Position numbers and translations under genes: made by a program
Origin: Molanna angustata
Lineage: Eukaryota > Arthropoda > Insecta > Trichoptera > Molannidae
Direction: 5' to 3'
Length of the DNA stretch: 64,000 bases
NCBI GenBank assembly: GCA_963576475.1
Contig: OY754979.1
Location: 26,144,034 to 26,208,033 of the forward strand
Notes under the pieces: model-generated
The model's database searches: none
What the model saw: the letters and a program-made list of their open reading frames with translations, nothing else
What the model was told of the DNA's origin: nothing
Shown here: positions 40,890 to 52,400 of the stretch, in pieces
Position numbering within the stretch: position 1 is the first letter of the stretch
How the letters are laid out: each line of letters begins with the position of its first letter

Positions 40890-41665
40890 TGGAATGGAAG
40901 AGTAGAGTAAAAAGAATGGAAGAGATACAGTATCTTGTAAGTCTGGTGTATGAAGGATGTATAGAGAATGGACTTAGGATGAATGCCAGCAAATAAAAGA
41001 CAACGGTCTTTGAAAAGAGTGAAAGCAGAACAGCGTGTAAAATAAGAGTAGAGAACGAATGGCTCGAGCAAGTCGACGAATATGTGTACTTGGGAAGCAT
41101 ACTTCAACGGAACGGACGACTCGATAAAGAGATCGAAAGAAGAGTTATGGCAGGAAACAGAGTGAATGGAGCACTAAGACCACTTATGAATGATCGCAAC
41201 ATATCAAAGGATGCCAAAGTTGCCATTCATAACGCCATCGTAGTGCCAACCTTAACGTATGCAAGTGAAACCTGGACATGGCAGAAGACGCATGAAAGTA
41301 GAATCAATGCAGTTGAAATGAGATCGTTAAGAAGGATTTGTAATAGAACGATGTATGACCGGGTAAGAAATGAGGACATAAGGAAAAATGTAAGATGAAG
41401 AAAGATGTCATTACTAGAATGAAAGTGAACACATTGAGATGGTTTGGTCACATGGGGAGAATGAATGAGGAGCGCCTGACGAAGAAAATATACAGAGCGG
41501 AAAGGAATGGAATGAGAGGTCGGGGACGCCCAAGAAAGGGATGGCACGACCATGTGAACGAAATTTTGAATGACGGAAATGTTAGAAGTGTGAGCAATAG
41601 ACGAACATGTATGAGACGATGCATGAATGTGGACGAGGCGAGGGATGCGTGCCAGAATAGATGAT
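40890..41665 (+). mobile_element. RTE-type LINE, longest decayed copy
   Basis: A stop-interrupted frame includes EWLEQVDEYVYLGSILQRNG, DKEIERRVMAGNRVNGALR, VAIHNAIVVPTLTYASETW, HESRINAVEMRSLRRICNR and MYDRVRNEDIRK to 41398. A second frame from 41395 reads RWFGHMGRMNEERLTKKIY and RGRGRPRKGWHDHVNEIL. This is the RT C-terminus plus tail of an RTE-like element. The endonuclease and RT core are missing. The minus-strand frames here are shadows. Confidence 0.85.
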
Positions 41666-42282
41666 TTCTTGTTCATTAGAAGTGGATTACTTTTGGGATG
41701 TTTCCATCTGAACTAAGCCAAAAGATTTTTTGATGGTAATCTTGAGAAATCATGAAATTCGTCAATTTGCAAAGGATATTTTCACGTATCATAGACGAAT
41801 TATAGTAAAGATAAGATTACTATATATAGTATATACTACGACAATATTTCTATATATAGATAATATTACTATACATATCATCACGCCATGTCCCTCATGA
41901 AAAAGAGAACCGAACGCTATATTTTATTTTTAAGTCGATTTGTTTATATGGAAAATTATAATCCTAGCAATGTTTGTAATACAACGGTGTAGATTTAAGA
42001 AATAAGGACATTGTAAAAATGATGAAAACTAATAAGTTGAGTTACGTAGTCTTGATATTGTCCTCGTACATAGCTGTTGACTGTTTATAAAAATAAATAA
42101 ATAGATTATAATATACATTATGTCGAATCAAAAACGAATAATGTTTTATAGTTACTTGGAAATTATTTGATCACATTTTTAGTTAAATCTCGGCATGTTT
42201 TATTTAGGCGAACATTGAATTACACTTGACATAATTTCTATTGTATGCACTGAAGTTTTCAGTTCATATTTTCTAGTAGGTA
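41666..42282. other. AT-rich spacer with RTE tail scrap at 41870-41925
   Basis: ATCATCACGCCATGTCCCTC and GAGAACCGAACGC at 41876-41920 match the complement of the RTE 3' end at 47270-47310. The rest is featureless. Confidence 0.5.
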
Positions 42283-42464
42283 CAATCAACCAGACTATGG
42301 AATAACTCAAGTGATGATATTATTACGTCGTCACTCAAAATGTACAAATATTCAACAAAAAAACTTGAGAAATAATATTTATTTAATAATTCTTGAACAA
42401 TATTTATTCAGTGTCCTTCGATTCCCTCCTTTCTTTCCTTTTTGCTTTTGTGATCAGTCGGTAT

Positions 42465-43944
42465 CACAAAAGCAAAAAAGCAAAAGTCGGTAGCAGAGCT
42501 GTTTAAATATGGAAATGCACACTTAATAACCTTATTGTGCAACCTGATATCAAAAGTGTGGACCCTAGAAAAGATCCCAGAAGAATGGCAAACAAGCATT
42601 ATATGCCCTATTTACAAGAAAGGTGACAGGTTAAAGTGCGAAAACTTTAGGGGGATATCACTATTATGTACTGCCTACAAACTACTCACCATAATATTAA
42701 AAAGAAGACTTGAGCCATATGCTGAGAACATTCTGGGGGAATACCAGGCAGGCTTTAGAGCGGGTAGATCCACAACGGACCAACTATTCACTGTCCGTCA
42801 AATTTTGGCAAAATGTTGGGAGTTCGATATAGATATCTACCAGTTGTTTATTGACTTCAAGCAAGCATACGACTCAATAGATAGAGAAAAATTGTATGAT
42901 ATCCTCTTACAATTCCAAATTCCACCTAAATTAGTAAGACTCGTGAAAATGACAATGACCAACTCCCAATGTAGAGTTAAGGTGCAGGGTGATTTAACAG
43001 AGACTTTTGCAATCACACAGGGATTGAAACAAGGAGATAGTCTGGCTCCTACTCTTTTCAACCTCGCCCTGGAATACGTTATCCGCAGAACACCAGTTGA
43101 CAATGGCTCTAATATATGTTTCAAAAGCAGTCAGATAGTGGGATATGCGGATGACCTAAGTATACTTGGAAGAACCCAAACAGCCATAAAGGAAGTTCTC
43201 GACCCCCTGGTATCTGCAGCACATGAGGTGGGCTTAAAGATTAATAACGAAAAGACAAAGTTTATGATACAAAGCCGAAACGCACCTAATAGAACAAGAG
43301 GAAACGTGCAGCTAGCAGAGAATCACACATTCGAATCAGTCAATCAATTCACATACTTGGGATCTCATCTCACGGAATGCAATGAGGAAGCGGAGGAAAT
43401 AAAGAAAAGAATCTCAGCAGGTAACAGGACATACTTCTCCTTGGTACCAATGTTTAAATCTCGAAACGTCCATAGAAAAACCAAAATTATCCTTTACAAG
43501 ACAATTATAAGGACTGTGGTTACATATGGGTGCGAGGCATTGACACTCACAATAAAATCTGCTGAAGCTTTGGATGTATTTGAGAGGAAAGTTCTCCGCC
43601 GCATATGTGGACCAGTGAAGGATGGGGAAGAGTGGCGTATAAGGCAAAACGATGAACTGTCCAGAATATATGAAACACCCAGTATCTCAACATATATAAG
43701 ATTATCGAGATTGAGATGGGCTGGACATGTTCAGAGAATGCCAAATATGCGAATTCCCAAGAGAATTATGACTGATCATCCAGGAGGAAAAAGAAAGATA
43801 GGAAGACCCAGGTTGCGATGGCAGGACGAGGTGAGGAGGGATGCGGTACAGCTCCTAAGCATTACAAACTGGAGGACGGCAGCTGAGGACAGACGGGGTT
43901 GGAGGCAGAAGTTGAAGGAGGCCAAGGCTCGACTTGGGCTGTAG
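42465..43944 (+). CDS. RTE-type reverse transcriptase, 5'-truncated but open to its stop
   Basis: The frame is open from inside the insert to TAG at 43942-43944, more than 480 codons. RT motifs in order: YQAGFRAGRSTTDQLF, LFIDFKQAYDSIDREKLYD (motif A, catalytic Asp), QGLKQGDSLAPTLFNLALEY (motif B), VGYADDLSIL (motif C, catalytic YADD) and NNEKTKFM. The C-terminal tail has TYLGSHL, TYGCEAL, RLRWAGHVQRM and GRPRLRWQDEVRRD, as in RTE-type elements. The apurinic endonuclease is missing, so it cannot be autonomous. The upstream in-frame bases read AELFKYGNAHLITLLCNL, so no start codon belongs here: the true protein began further upstream. Confidence 0.9.
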
Positions 43945-43963
43945 CGCCATCGAAGAAGAAGAA
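42465..43963 (+). mobile_element. Recent 5'-truncated RTE-type LINE insertion with 13-bp target duplication
   Basis: GATCAGTCGGTAT occurs immediately before (42452-42464) and after (43964-43976) the insert. The 3' end is (GAA)n at 43950-43963. The element begins in the middle of the RT. Its uninterrupted frame and clean duplication suggest recent arrival. The 5' junction shows an inverted stretch (TTTTTGCTTTTGTGAT versus ATCACAAAAGCAAAAA), as left by template switching. Confidence 0.9.
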
Positions 43964-44049
43964 GATCAGTCGGTATTGTGATCGTATAAGGTAAAGAATA
44001 AGGCTCTAAGGAGATATTGAGATAATTTTCAAGAATAAGGCATAAGAGA

Positions 44050-44335
44050 GAACATGTGGAAAGAATGGACTATCAAAGACTACTACACCTTTCCTTAAAG
44101 GTAAAATCAGAGTTAAGAGAAATGCCTGGAAGATACTTCAACATTTGGAAAGATACAATCAGTATTAGAAGAATAAATCCAGATGTCTGCAGTGCTCAAA
44201 GCAAGAGCACTTTCTCCAAAGGACTGAAAACAGCTTTGTTTTGTAGAGCAACATAAGACTGAATTATCTGCGTTTTTAGGAATTATCCTGAATCACGATG
44301 AAACGATTCATTAAACATATTATTATTACATTATG
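44050..44335 (+). mobile_element. L2/Rex-like LINE tail
   Basis: CCAGATGTCTGCAGTGCTCA, TTTCTCCAAAGGACTGAAAA and AACGATTCATTAAACATATT match the end of 35586-36222. The frame has stops. Confidence 0.75.
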
Positions 44336-45555
44336 GCTCATTACCACAGATGAGCAGTAAAAATATATAAGTAACAACTTACCATCCAGCTATTCAACCT
44401 GTACTTGAGTTTCAATTGCATAAAATTTTTAATAACAACAAATCTTGGTTTAGCATCATTAGGTTCTTCGATCAACCGCTGTCATCTGACACCATTGTTG
44501 TTTACGGGGCTGTAAATGTTTCTTTCAAATATTATGTTCAATGTTTTTTTGTTGAGTTTTGAAATTGTCCATGTGTATTAACATCATAAACATGATAAGA
44601 TAGAATTATTCAAGGTCATTGATTTAATAATATATGTTTTAAATACCTAATAGTAATATAATTTAACAGATAATCAATGTAATATTTATCATTATAAAGG
44701 CAAATCGACGCCAGGTGGTACTCGAGAAATAACAGGATTCTCTGAATGGAAACGATCATATTATCAAGTATTTACCTAGTCGTGTATATGGAAGCAGTCA
44801 TATTTGGCGTTTTATTAAACTAGACGAAAGAATGCTGTTCAGAGTTAGAGTTGGTTTTAGGTGATAGGAGGTAATGTTGGTGTGGTGTGTTATGAAGAAT
44901 GATAATGTCGATGGAAATGTCCGATATTGAACCCTAGACTGGTCACGGCGCAGCGAACAGCTCAGCCAATGTGCCACGATGAGCATGGAGCAACAGGCAC
45001 CATCACATCATTATCTGTACCTTTACATACAGAACGTATCATACGGTTTGGCAACAGTGTAATCAAGAGGTGGAGCTCGAATCATCGCAGACAATTTTTA
45101 TCTGTGATGATTTACCGAATTATATATGGAGTGAAACGTAACGAAAAAGGTCAAATCAAGTTTTTTTTTGACTAAGTAATCATTTTAAGGAATAGCAGAT
45201 ATTTTGTGATTGGCATTACTTCAGTGTTTTCTGGTTTTATACTTCCATTTCTCATTGCTGTGGTAATGGTTTGTGTATTTGTGTTTTTTTTAATTGTTTG
45301 ATTTTCCAATAAATGTAATGAGTCCATTTTATTCGTTGAAATTTAAAATATCAATACAAAAAAAGGTTTATTCGGTTGGTAGTTAAAATTACCATAATTT
45401 TAAGTACATAGGTGCTTACAATTTAGCAAAACTGCAAGGCCTGTCAAATTATAGTGTAATCTGTTGATATCCAAAACATTTGGACGACTAAATATTTTCA
45501 TTGAAAAAAAAACTGTTGTCTTTTAAGCCTCCGATTTGAAATTTAAAATTGATAG
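44336..45555. other. AT-rich stretch with a possible tRNA-like SINE scrap at 44930-44990
   Basis: AGACTGGTCACGGCGCAGCG and CAATGTGCCACGATGAGC read, on the minus strand, as a GGGTTCAATATCGG-type B box near a tRNA-like start. The rest shows nothing. Confidence 0.35.
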
Positions 45556-45561
45556 TTTTTT

Positions 45562-46099
45562 ACTCCTCACTAAACCAAGGGGATATAGTGGGGAGTTATG
45601 ATTTCACAATTTTTAAGGGTATTTTTTTATTGCAGATTATCAACTAGTATCATGCTGTGATTGTATTCTGAAAGTTTCATCACAATGTATCTGTGTGTGT
45701 GTGCTATGTGCTATGTGCAGTGTACTATGTACGGCGTGTTCATTTTTACTTTATCGATTATAGACTAAAGTACTCATACGATTCTATTCAAATTTTGCAA
45801 ATATATATATCTAATACTCGCTTAGACCCCATTATATTTTGAACGATATATGAATAGTGCTTCTCAATTTTTTTAACTGTCAAATATTTCAAAGTGACCC
45901 CAAACTCAGGAAACTTAAAATTTAAAATTTTTATATTCAAATTAGTAAAAAGGCATACCACTTACATAAAATGGCATTGAAGAGTTATCAAGTTTTCATT
46001 ATAAAATATTTAAATAAAAAATAATTTAACAAACTCATTTCATGAAAATGCTCCACACAAAATTTGAATACTTTATAAAATGACTTGTTAGTGAGGAGT
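45562..46099 (+). mobile_element. MITE of the CTCCTCACTAA family, full copy
   Basis: ACTCCTCACTAAACCAAGGG at 45562 and TTAGTGAGGAGT ending at 46099 are inverted. The interior matches 33405-33949. The shared flank TTTAGCGTTGGCCACAACCC follows the right end here and at 13159, so the real element may extend to about 46125. Confidence 0.8.
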
Positions 46100-46129
46100 T
46101 TAGCGTTGGCCACAACCCACTCGTTTTTA

Positions 46130-46945
46130 ACTGTGCCTGGTCTTTGTAAAATTAAAATTCGACCTTAAAACATTATTCAGTTAAGTTTAAATTGAATCAA
46201 TTTAAACGTGTACCGTATATATTTTTTTTTTCAAAAAATATTAATTAAATATTCTTCGTGTTTTTTTTAGAGTTTTACACAGGGCCGTTATCAGTTCCCA
46301 TAAGCAGAAAGGGTGGAGGTGTTGGAACAACAATATATTAATGCATTGTTGTGCCATATAAATATTTCTTTGAACCCAATACAACAAACATAACATTCAA
46401 ATTAAGTAAAATTTCGAAAATTAAAACAATTTACTCATTCATAGACGAACTTTCAATGATTAATCACAGATTAGTAATGTCAAAAGATGCAATCAACACG
46501 TTATAAAATATTGTCTAAAATATAAAATTAACGCAATTATGTAATGTCCCAATATTAAAACATTGCAGTGTGGCGACACTAGCGTTGATTGTACTTCATA
46601 ATATTTGATTCTATTTTCAAATCATAATATGGTTACGATTGGTGGAGGCGGGACTCGGCCGGTCAAATTTCAGACCAATCGCGTGCCTTATTAACTGTCT
46701 TCATCTTTGATTAGTGTTGTCAACTGTATAATATATTAAGTGTGTAGTTAGGTAACCACTTATGTCGTTATACGCCTATATGGCAATATTCCTTTAACGA
46801 TAAAGACCTCTCACTTCTAAAATTTCAATACTTACTTATATTCATAATTATTTTGCCAATACTCGATTATCCGATCCGTGAGCTTATTTCATTCTTTTAT
46901 TTAATTATTTTTGAGATTTTCAAATACAAAAATTATTACAAATGT
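46130..46945. other. AT-rich stretch, no gene seen
   Basis: A less AT-rich patch at 46560-46740 (GTGGAGGCGGGACTCGGCCG) has no recognisable signal. Confidence 0.4.
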
Positions 46946-46954
46946 TATAAAATA

Positions 46955-47325
46955 CACAGCAAGGAGGGAATGCAAGATGAAGAAGAGTATTATAAATAAA
47001 ATGAAAATGAATTCCTTGAGGTGGTTTGGACATATTGAAAGAATGAATGATGAACGACTGACCAAAAAAATATACCTACATGGGTGTAAGAGATGGAGTG
47101 AATAGCAGGGGCCGCCCCAGAAAGGGATGGCATGACCATGTGAATGATATTTTGAAAGAAGGAAATAAATATAAGAAGCTTGAATAATCGACGAGCATGT
47201 ATGAGACGATGCATGGATGTAAAGGAAGCTAGGAATGTATGCAAAAAAAAAGAAGAGTATGGCGCTCGGTTCTCTCTGCTTACCCCGTAAGGGATATGGC
47301 GTGATGGTATGTATGTATGTATTTT
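46955..47325 (+). mobile_element. RTE-type LINE 3' end
   Basis: KMKKSIINKMKMNSLRWFGH and IERMNDERLTKKIY, then after a frameshift RGRPRKGWHDHV, DVKEARNVC and a final CTTACCCCGTAAGGGATATG, GCGTGATGGTATG tail with (TATG)n. A 5'-truncated, decayed copy of the 40890 family. Confidence 0.8.
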
Positions 47326-47489
47326 ATTAGATACGAGGACTATTCTATTTATATGCAGTGAACGAAACAACATGAACATTAAATTGAGCGCCAAAAGTTC
47401 TTGAGCACGTCACGTGGGGTTCGAAGTGCGCGAATTTGTGTTTTTTTGCTACCTATAGGTACCCAATTTTTTTTTATAAGTATAAAAAA

Positions 47490-47675
47490 ATGAATATGTC
47501 CTTGTTAAACAAGTACATATACATCTTTCTACGTTCCCTAAAATAAGCAAATAAATTAATGCTTGTGATTAGGTGAACGAAATCGGTCGAGGCAGGATTC
47601 GAACTCGCGACCACCCGATTACTAGCCCAGCGTGCTAACCGCTCTGCCACCGACCCATCTATCGCTCCATTTTCA
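47490..47675 (-). mobile_element. tRNA-derived SINE (family A)
   Basis: The complement of AATATGTCCTTGTTAAACAA, then TCGAGGCAGGATTCGAACTC and CCAGCGTGCTAACCGCTCTG, gives a full tRNA-like head (A box AGAGCGGTTAGC, B box GAGTTCGAATCC). It matches 26600-26790. Confidence 0.8.
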
Positions 47676-47734
47676 GTATATTTTTTTTTATATTTTACAT
47701 AATAATGAAATACTTAATATGAATGTTGTCCTTT

Positions 47735-47870
47735 TAGGTGAGATGAGAGTGGTGTGTGAGGATACACGCATGTGTCGCGCTTACTTTATAAGGTAAATAA
47801 AAATATTTATAAAAAAGAGTAATGCACACCCGCACACTTGTCGCTGGTTACCCCACGTTATGGTATCTAT
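47735..47870 (+). mobile_element. SINE-like repeat (family C)
   Basis: TTTTAGGTGAGATGAGAGTG, GTGAGGATACACGCATG, CACACCCGCACACTTGTCG and CTGGTTACCCCACG match 32375-32520. An A/T-rich insertion lies in the middle. Confidence 0.65.
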
Positions 47871-47937
47871 ATGCATGAAACTTACCTATACCTACTTTTT
47901 CTATTTATTCATCTGCTATATTTTAGTAGGTACCTAT

Positions 47938-48935
47938 TCTTTTTTATTTTTCTGAACTGTATTATACCTACCTACCTACCTACCTATTCTTTCTTACTTT
48001 TTCTGAACTGTATTATACCTACCTACCTACCTACCTATTCTTTCTTACTTTTTCTGAACTGTATTATACCTACCTACCTACCTACCTACCTACCTACCTA
48101 CCTACCTACCTACCTACCTACCTACCTATTCTTTCTTACTTTTTCTGAACTGTATTATACCTACCTACCTACCTACCTATTCTTTCTTACTTTTTCTGAA
48201 CTGTATTATACCTACCTACCTACCTACCTACCTACCTACCTACCTACCTACCTACCTACCTACCTACCTACCTACCTATTCTTTCTTACTTTTTCTGAAC
48301 TGTATTATACCTACCTACCTACCTACCTATTCTTTCTTACTTTTTCTGAACTGTATTATACCTACCTACCTACCTACCTACCTACCTACCTACCTACCTA
48401 CCTACCTACCTACCTATTCTTTCTTACTTTTTCTGAACTGTATTATACCTACCTACCTACCTACCTATTCTTTCTTACTTTTTCTGAACTGTATTATACC
48501 TACCTACCTACCTATTCTTTCTTACTTTTTCTGAACTGTATTATACCTACCTACCTACCTACCTACCTACCTACCTACCTACCTACCTACCTACCTACCT
48601 ACCTACCTACCTATTCTTTCTTACTTTTTCTGAACTGTATTATACCTACCTACCTACCTACCTATTCTTTCTTACTTTTTCTGAACTGTATTATACCTAC
48701 CTACCTACCTACCTACCTACCTACCTACCTACCTACCTACCTACCTACCTACCTACCTACCTACCTACCTACCTACCTACCTACCTACCTACCTACCTAC
48801 CTACCTACCTACCTACCTACCTACCTATTCTTTCTTACTTTTTCTGAACTGTATTATACCTACCTACCTACCTACCTATTCTTTCTTACTTTTTCTGAAC
48901 TGTATTATACCTACCTACCTACCTATTCTTTCTTA
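47938..48935 (+). repeat. Composite satellite: (TACC)n alternating with a fixed 30-base unit
   Basis: About 15 copies of TTCTTTCTTACTTTTTCTGA plus ACTGTATTATAC alternate with TACC tracts of two lengths, short (three or four repeats) and long (from about eleven repeats upward). The long plus-strand frame across it, YLPTYLPT..., is an artefact of the tetranucleotide. Confidence 0.92.
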
Positions 48936-49044
48936 CTTTTTTTAAATACCTATACTTAAAACTCGAATTGATTTTAATGCACGTATTTTTTTATCTATTT
49001 AAATAATTTTTTGTAAATGTTCAGATGAGTGTTGAACTGTAAAT

Positions 49045-49120
49045 AAATTTATTTATTTATTTATTTATTTGTTATTTATTTATTTATATTTTATTTATTT
49101 ATTTATTTATTATATATACG
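49045..49120. repeat. (TTTA)n simple repeat
   Basis: A run of ATTT/TTTA units, about 60-70 bp. Confidence 0.8.
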
Positions 49121-49380
49121 CCCTTAATAGGGCATTTACAAAAAAATACAGGATAAATAGAACAATGTAGGCACAACAAAATAACAATAAGTGTAAATAC
49201 ATCGATTATATAAATGAATTCTAATCAATTTATTTATTAGCAAAATCAATTCCAAATATTAATATATTTGCCTGTTGTGTTTTCGATACACAAAAACGAT
49301 GATTAGGTATTATTTAAAATAATGGAATCACTATTCTAAGCCAGCCACAAAGCAATTTTTTTATTCATTTTGTTTAAGTA
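49121..49380. other. Spacer, no feature seen
   Basis: No coding or repeat signal recognised. Confidence 0.4.
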
Positions 49381-49384
49381 AATC

Positions 49385-50190
49385 ACAAATGACTGTCGGT
49401 GCTAGAACATTCAAAGCATTAAACACCATCAGACAGATTTTGTAGTCAGTTCGTTCTGGACACTTCAACCAGTGCAGTTCGTTAAGAAGAGGTGTTATAT
49501 AACATCGTTTATTTTCCATACCATACCATCACGCCATTTCCCTATTTGGGGTAGGCAGAGAGAACCGAACGCCAGACTCCTCTCTCTTGACATACATTCC
49601 TCGCTTCATTCACGTCCATACATCGTCTCATACACGCTCTTCTATTATTCTTACTTCTAACATCTCCATCTTTCAAAATCCCATTTATGTGATCGTGCCA
49701 ACTCTTTCTTGGCCGACCTCTACTTTTCATTCCTCTTTTATCAGCCTTGTATACTTTTTTTGTCAGACGGTCATCACTCATTCTTTCTATGTGGCCGAAC
49801 CACCTTAGGGCATTTATTTTCATCTTACTTACGATATTTCTTTCAATCATACATTCTCGTCTAATATCCTCATTTCTTATTCTATCATACATCGTTTTAC
49901 CACACATTCGTCTTAGTGACCTCATTTCAACCGCGTTAATTCTACTTTCATGCGTCTTCTGCCATGTCCATGTCTCACTAGCATACATTAGAGTCGGTGC
50001 GACGATACCATTGTGTACCGCGAGCTTTACTTGCCTCGTTTATTTTCGCTGTAAATTATCCTAGTTGCTGCATTAAACACCATCTGTAATCTATCGAGCT
50101 GATACTTGGGCAACCCAGCATATATACCGTTGCAGTAGGTAATCAAGCCGAGTTTAGACAAATGCATTTACGAGTGTACATCATCTGTAG
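49385..50190 (-). mobile_element. L2/Rex-like LINE split by an RTE insertion
   Basis: The two flanks (49385-49516 and 50036-50190) join on the minus strand into the L2 tail seen at 35650: the pieces encode GLPKYQLDRLQMVFNAA-like and RTDYKICLMVFNALN-like stretches. The insert is 49517-50035. A tandem duplication of TGTACATCATCTGTAGACAG lies at 50174-50230. Confidence 0.8.
49517..50035 (-). mobile_element. RTE-type LINE 3' end nested in the L2 element, with 12-bp target duplication
   Basis: TCGTTTATTTTC flanks the insert (49505-49516 and 50036-50047). The minus strand encodes MYASETWTWQKTHESRIN, VEMRSLRRMCGKTMYDRIR, RWFGHIERMSDDRLTKKVY and RGRPRKSWHDHINGIL in one open frame, ending RSVLSAYPK at 49542, then a GTATGG tail. 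The cleanest RTE tail of this family here, so probably younger than the other copies. Confidence 0.9.
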
Positions 50191-50420
50191 ACAGACGTAA
50201 TTGTACATCATCTGTAGACAGACGTAATTGGTCTGTCCTTTGTTCGTTTTATATAATTTGTTTCTCTGTTTATTTTATAAGATGGTATTTGTCCCTTAAA
50301 TAAATAAGGCAATAAAAAATCATCTTCAATGAAGAAATTTCAAAATAAACAGTATAAATATGTGATTAGTGAAATAACTAATATTACCTACAGTTAGCGG
50401 CAAATAATTTGAATACCTAT
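50191..50420. other. Spacer
   Basis: Short duplicated word as above; otherwise no feature seen. Confidence 0.4.
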
Positions 50421-50424
50421 GTCT

Positions 50425-50560
50425 CGTGTGGAGCGCAGAGCCCAATTTTGTATTTTTTTTTTGCTTGGTTGGTGTAGGTGCAAACCGCCTTCCTCCACGA
50501 TGAAAATGTTCAAACTGTTTCCCGGAAACTATTCTTTGTTGAATTATTAGTTATATAAAG
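50425..50560. repeat. Interspersed repeat also at 31850-31990
   Basis: GTCTCGTGTGGAGCGCAGAG, GTAGGTGCAAACCGCCTTCC and ATGAAAATGTTCAAAC match the other copy. Class unknown. Confidence 0.5.
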
Positions 50561-50699
50561 CTTGTGAAGGTTAAACACATCAATGAACTGTTATCACTCA
50601 CTCATTCTCGCTACTAAATGCGACAAACTAATACAAAAACTTAAATGAATTTTCGCGCACATGTAAAAAACCATAAAATTTTGAATGTTAACGACGTAG

Positions 50700-51224
50700 A
50701 GCGCCACATAAAATGCATTTCCCATCGATAAGAAACTTACCTATTGCGCGAGGGAGCAGCTCTATAAAAATTCGCACACTGCCAAGGTACGACGCCGGAG
50801 ACCTGGCAACGCCGCCAACTCACCTGGAACCAGTGGGCCCCTACCTGTCTCACCTGCAGACTGTTCAGTACAACCGTGGCCATTCGCCGCGCACCACGGC
50901 CAAACGTCAGAACCGGCGAGCGATAAAAAGAAAACATTTACAAAACACATCACATTTCTGTCCAAACGTCACCGAAATCGTTTAAATAACAACAGACATC
51001 ATTTAAAAAACGACACAGTGCCGATAAAATCACCACAAAAGAACAAACTCCGAGAAAAAGTGTCAGAATTGTTGAATTTTTTAACGAGTGGGCACACAAC
51101 GGCCCGTTCCTGTTCCGAATAAGTTTAAAAACAAGGTGAAAACATCAGTTTTTGTACAAGTTTTTACGACAGTTCATTTCTGAGAGATTGCAGGATTGTG
51201 CAGTGTCAAAAAATATTATTACAA
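50700..51224 (+). promoter_or_regulatory. Candidate promoter and first exon, non-repetitive, unsupported
   Basis: A GC-richer, non-repetitive stretch in an AT-rich window. CTATAAAAA at 50762-50770 could be a TATA box and ACAAGTGAGT at 51221-51230 a splice donor, leaving an A-rich 5' UTR-like exon of about 430 bp. The plus-strand frame 50713-50985 has no domain. On the opposite strand ATGGCCACGG at 50883 and CCAG followed by GTGAGT at 50826 would make a short coding exon reading MATVVLNSLQVRQVGAHWFQ. Both readings are guesses. Confidence 0.3.
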
Positions 51225-51230
51225 GTGAGT

Positions 51231-52235
51231 TTGATTTCTGCGAGGCTGATTAAACAACGGTACATATATACTTTTTCATACTATTATTATAATTCATTGT
51301 TGGGATTACCAAATACCTCTCGGCAACTTGTTTGATCATTTACTGGAAAGTTTTCGTGGCGAACGCCAACTTTTGGACAAACTCGATATACCTATTATTA
51401 TGTTGTTTATCTCAGGTGTTGGGACTTAAAACTCGTGTCAATACTCAATACATTTGTGTCTATCGTTTGTACCACGTGGCACAAACAACTATTTGACTAA
51501 ACTTCATTAGTAGTCAATTATACAGACTTGTTTGATACTATTTTGGTAGTGTATATTTTTATACACTTTGTATGAATAGTTTATTTTTGCTTAGTCATTC
51601 TTTCCATTTTAATGTTATCTATTTGTTGATTTTAAACGTATTGAGTAGGTAGGTACCTGTTCATACTCCTCATTTGTCTATTACTTGACGTTTAAAATAC
51701 AAAAATATTATGTCTAAACATGCTCACTATTTATAACCTTTATTTTATAGTTAACAGTACGAAGAAGTTTAGTTTTCAGTACAGTACGAAGAAGAAAATT
51801 AGTAGAACTATCATGTTTTTACTCTTAAATATAAGTATGTACTTATATTCTTGAATGTTCTTAAATAAGAAAGCTTGTTTTACCATATAATATTGTTTTC
51901 TATGATTCAATTGATGTTAAAGGCATAATATACCTAACCATTTTTACTGATTTATGTACCATAGAAATATCGCATATTTCTTTTAATCATAGGTACTTGA
52001 TGTTGTTTAGAATATTCTTAATTGTCATGTTTATCGTTTTTTTTCATTTTGCAATTATCTAGATTAAATAATTAAATATAAATACTTCGAATTGACAAAT
52101 TTTACTTCCTATTGTACACTTATAATATCTCGACTTTTTTAATAGTTGTATTTTTCCCTGTCGGGAGTCAATGATTTTTTTTGACAAATTTTCAAAATCT
52201 CAATAGATGCATTTATGAGGGAACTCAATAAGAAG
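51231..52235. other. AT-rich stretch of 1 kb, no gene seen
   Basis: No coding or repeat signal recognised. If the previous candidate is a real exon, this would be intron. Confidence 0.4.
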
Positions 52236-52400
52236 TGTCGGCCTTCGTGACTCAGTTGGTTAGGTAGGTATCTGACTGCTGATCCAAAGGTCCCGGGTTC
52301 GATTCCCGGTGGAGACACAGTTTTTAATTGTGTTTTCAGTCTGGATCTGTGAGACGATTAATATAGTAAGTCTCCAGAATGTAGCAACTTGTTATTACTT
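52236..52400 (+). mobile_element. tRNA-derived SINE (family B)
   Basis: GTCGGCCTTCGTGACTCAG, TTGGTTAGGTAGGTATC and CCCGGGTTCGATTCCCGG form the tRNA-like head; GGAGACACAG, TCTGGATCTGTGAG and AAGTCTCCAG the body. An extra GTAGGT sits in the head relative to 23892. Confidence 0.8.

Larger units (their letters stand above)
42283..44030 (+). mobile_element. LINE 3' tail split by the RTE insertion
   Basis: CAATCAACCAGACTATGGAA and AGTGATGATATTATTACGTC (42283-42345) match the LINE fragment at 13555. The sequence resumes after 43976 (TGTGATCGTATAAGG). The intact RTE at 42465-43963 landed inside it. Confidence 0.6.

Noticed and set aside
47838..48959. 373-codon plus-strand frame reading YLPT repeats
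   Set aside because: It is the translation of a TACC satellite with a fixed unit; no start context, no domain and no codon bias.
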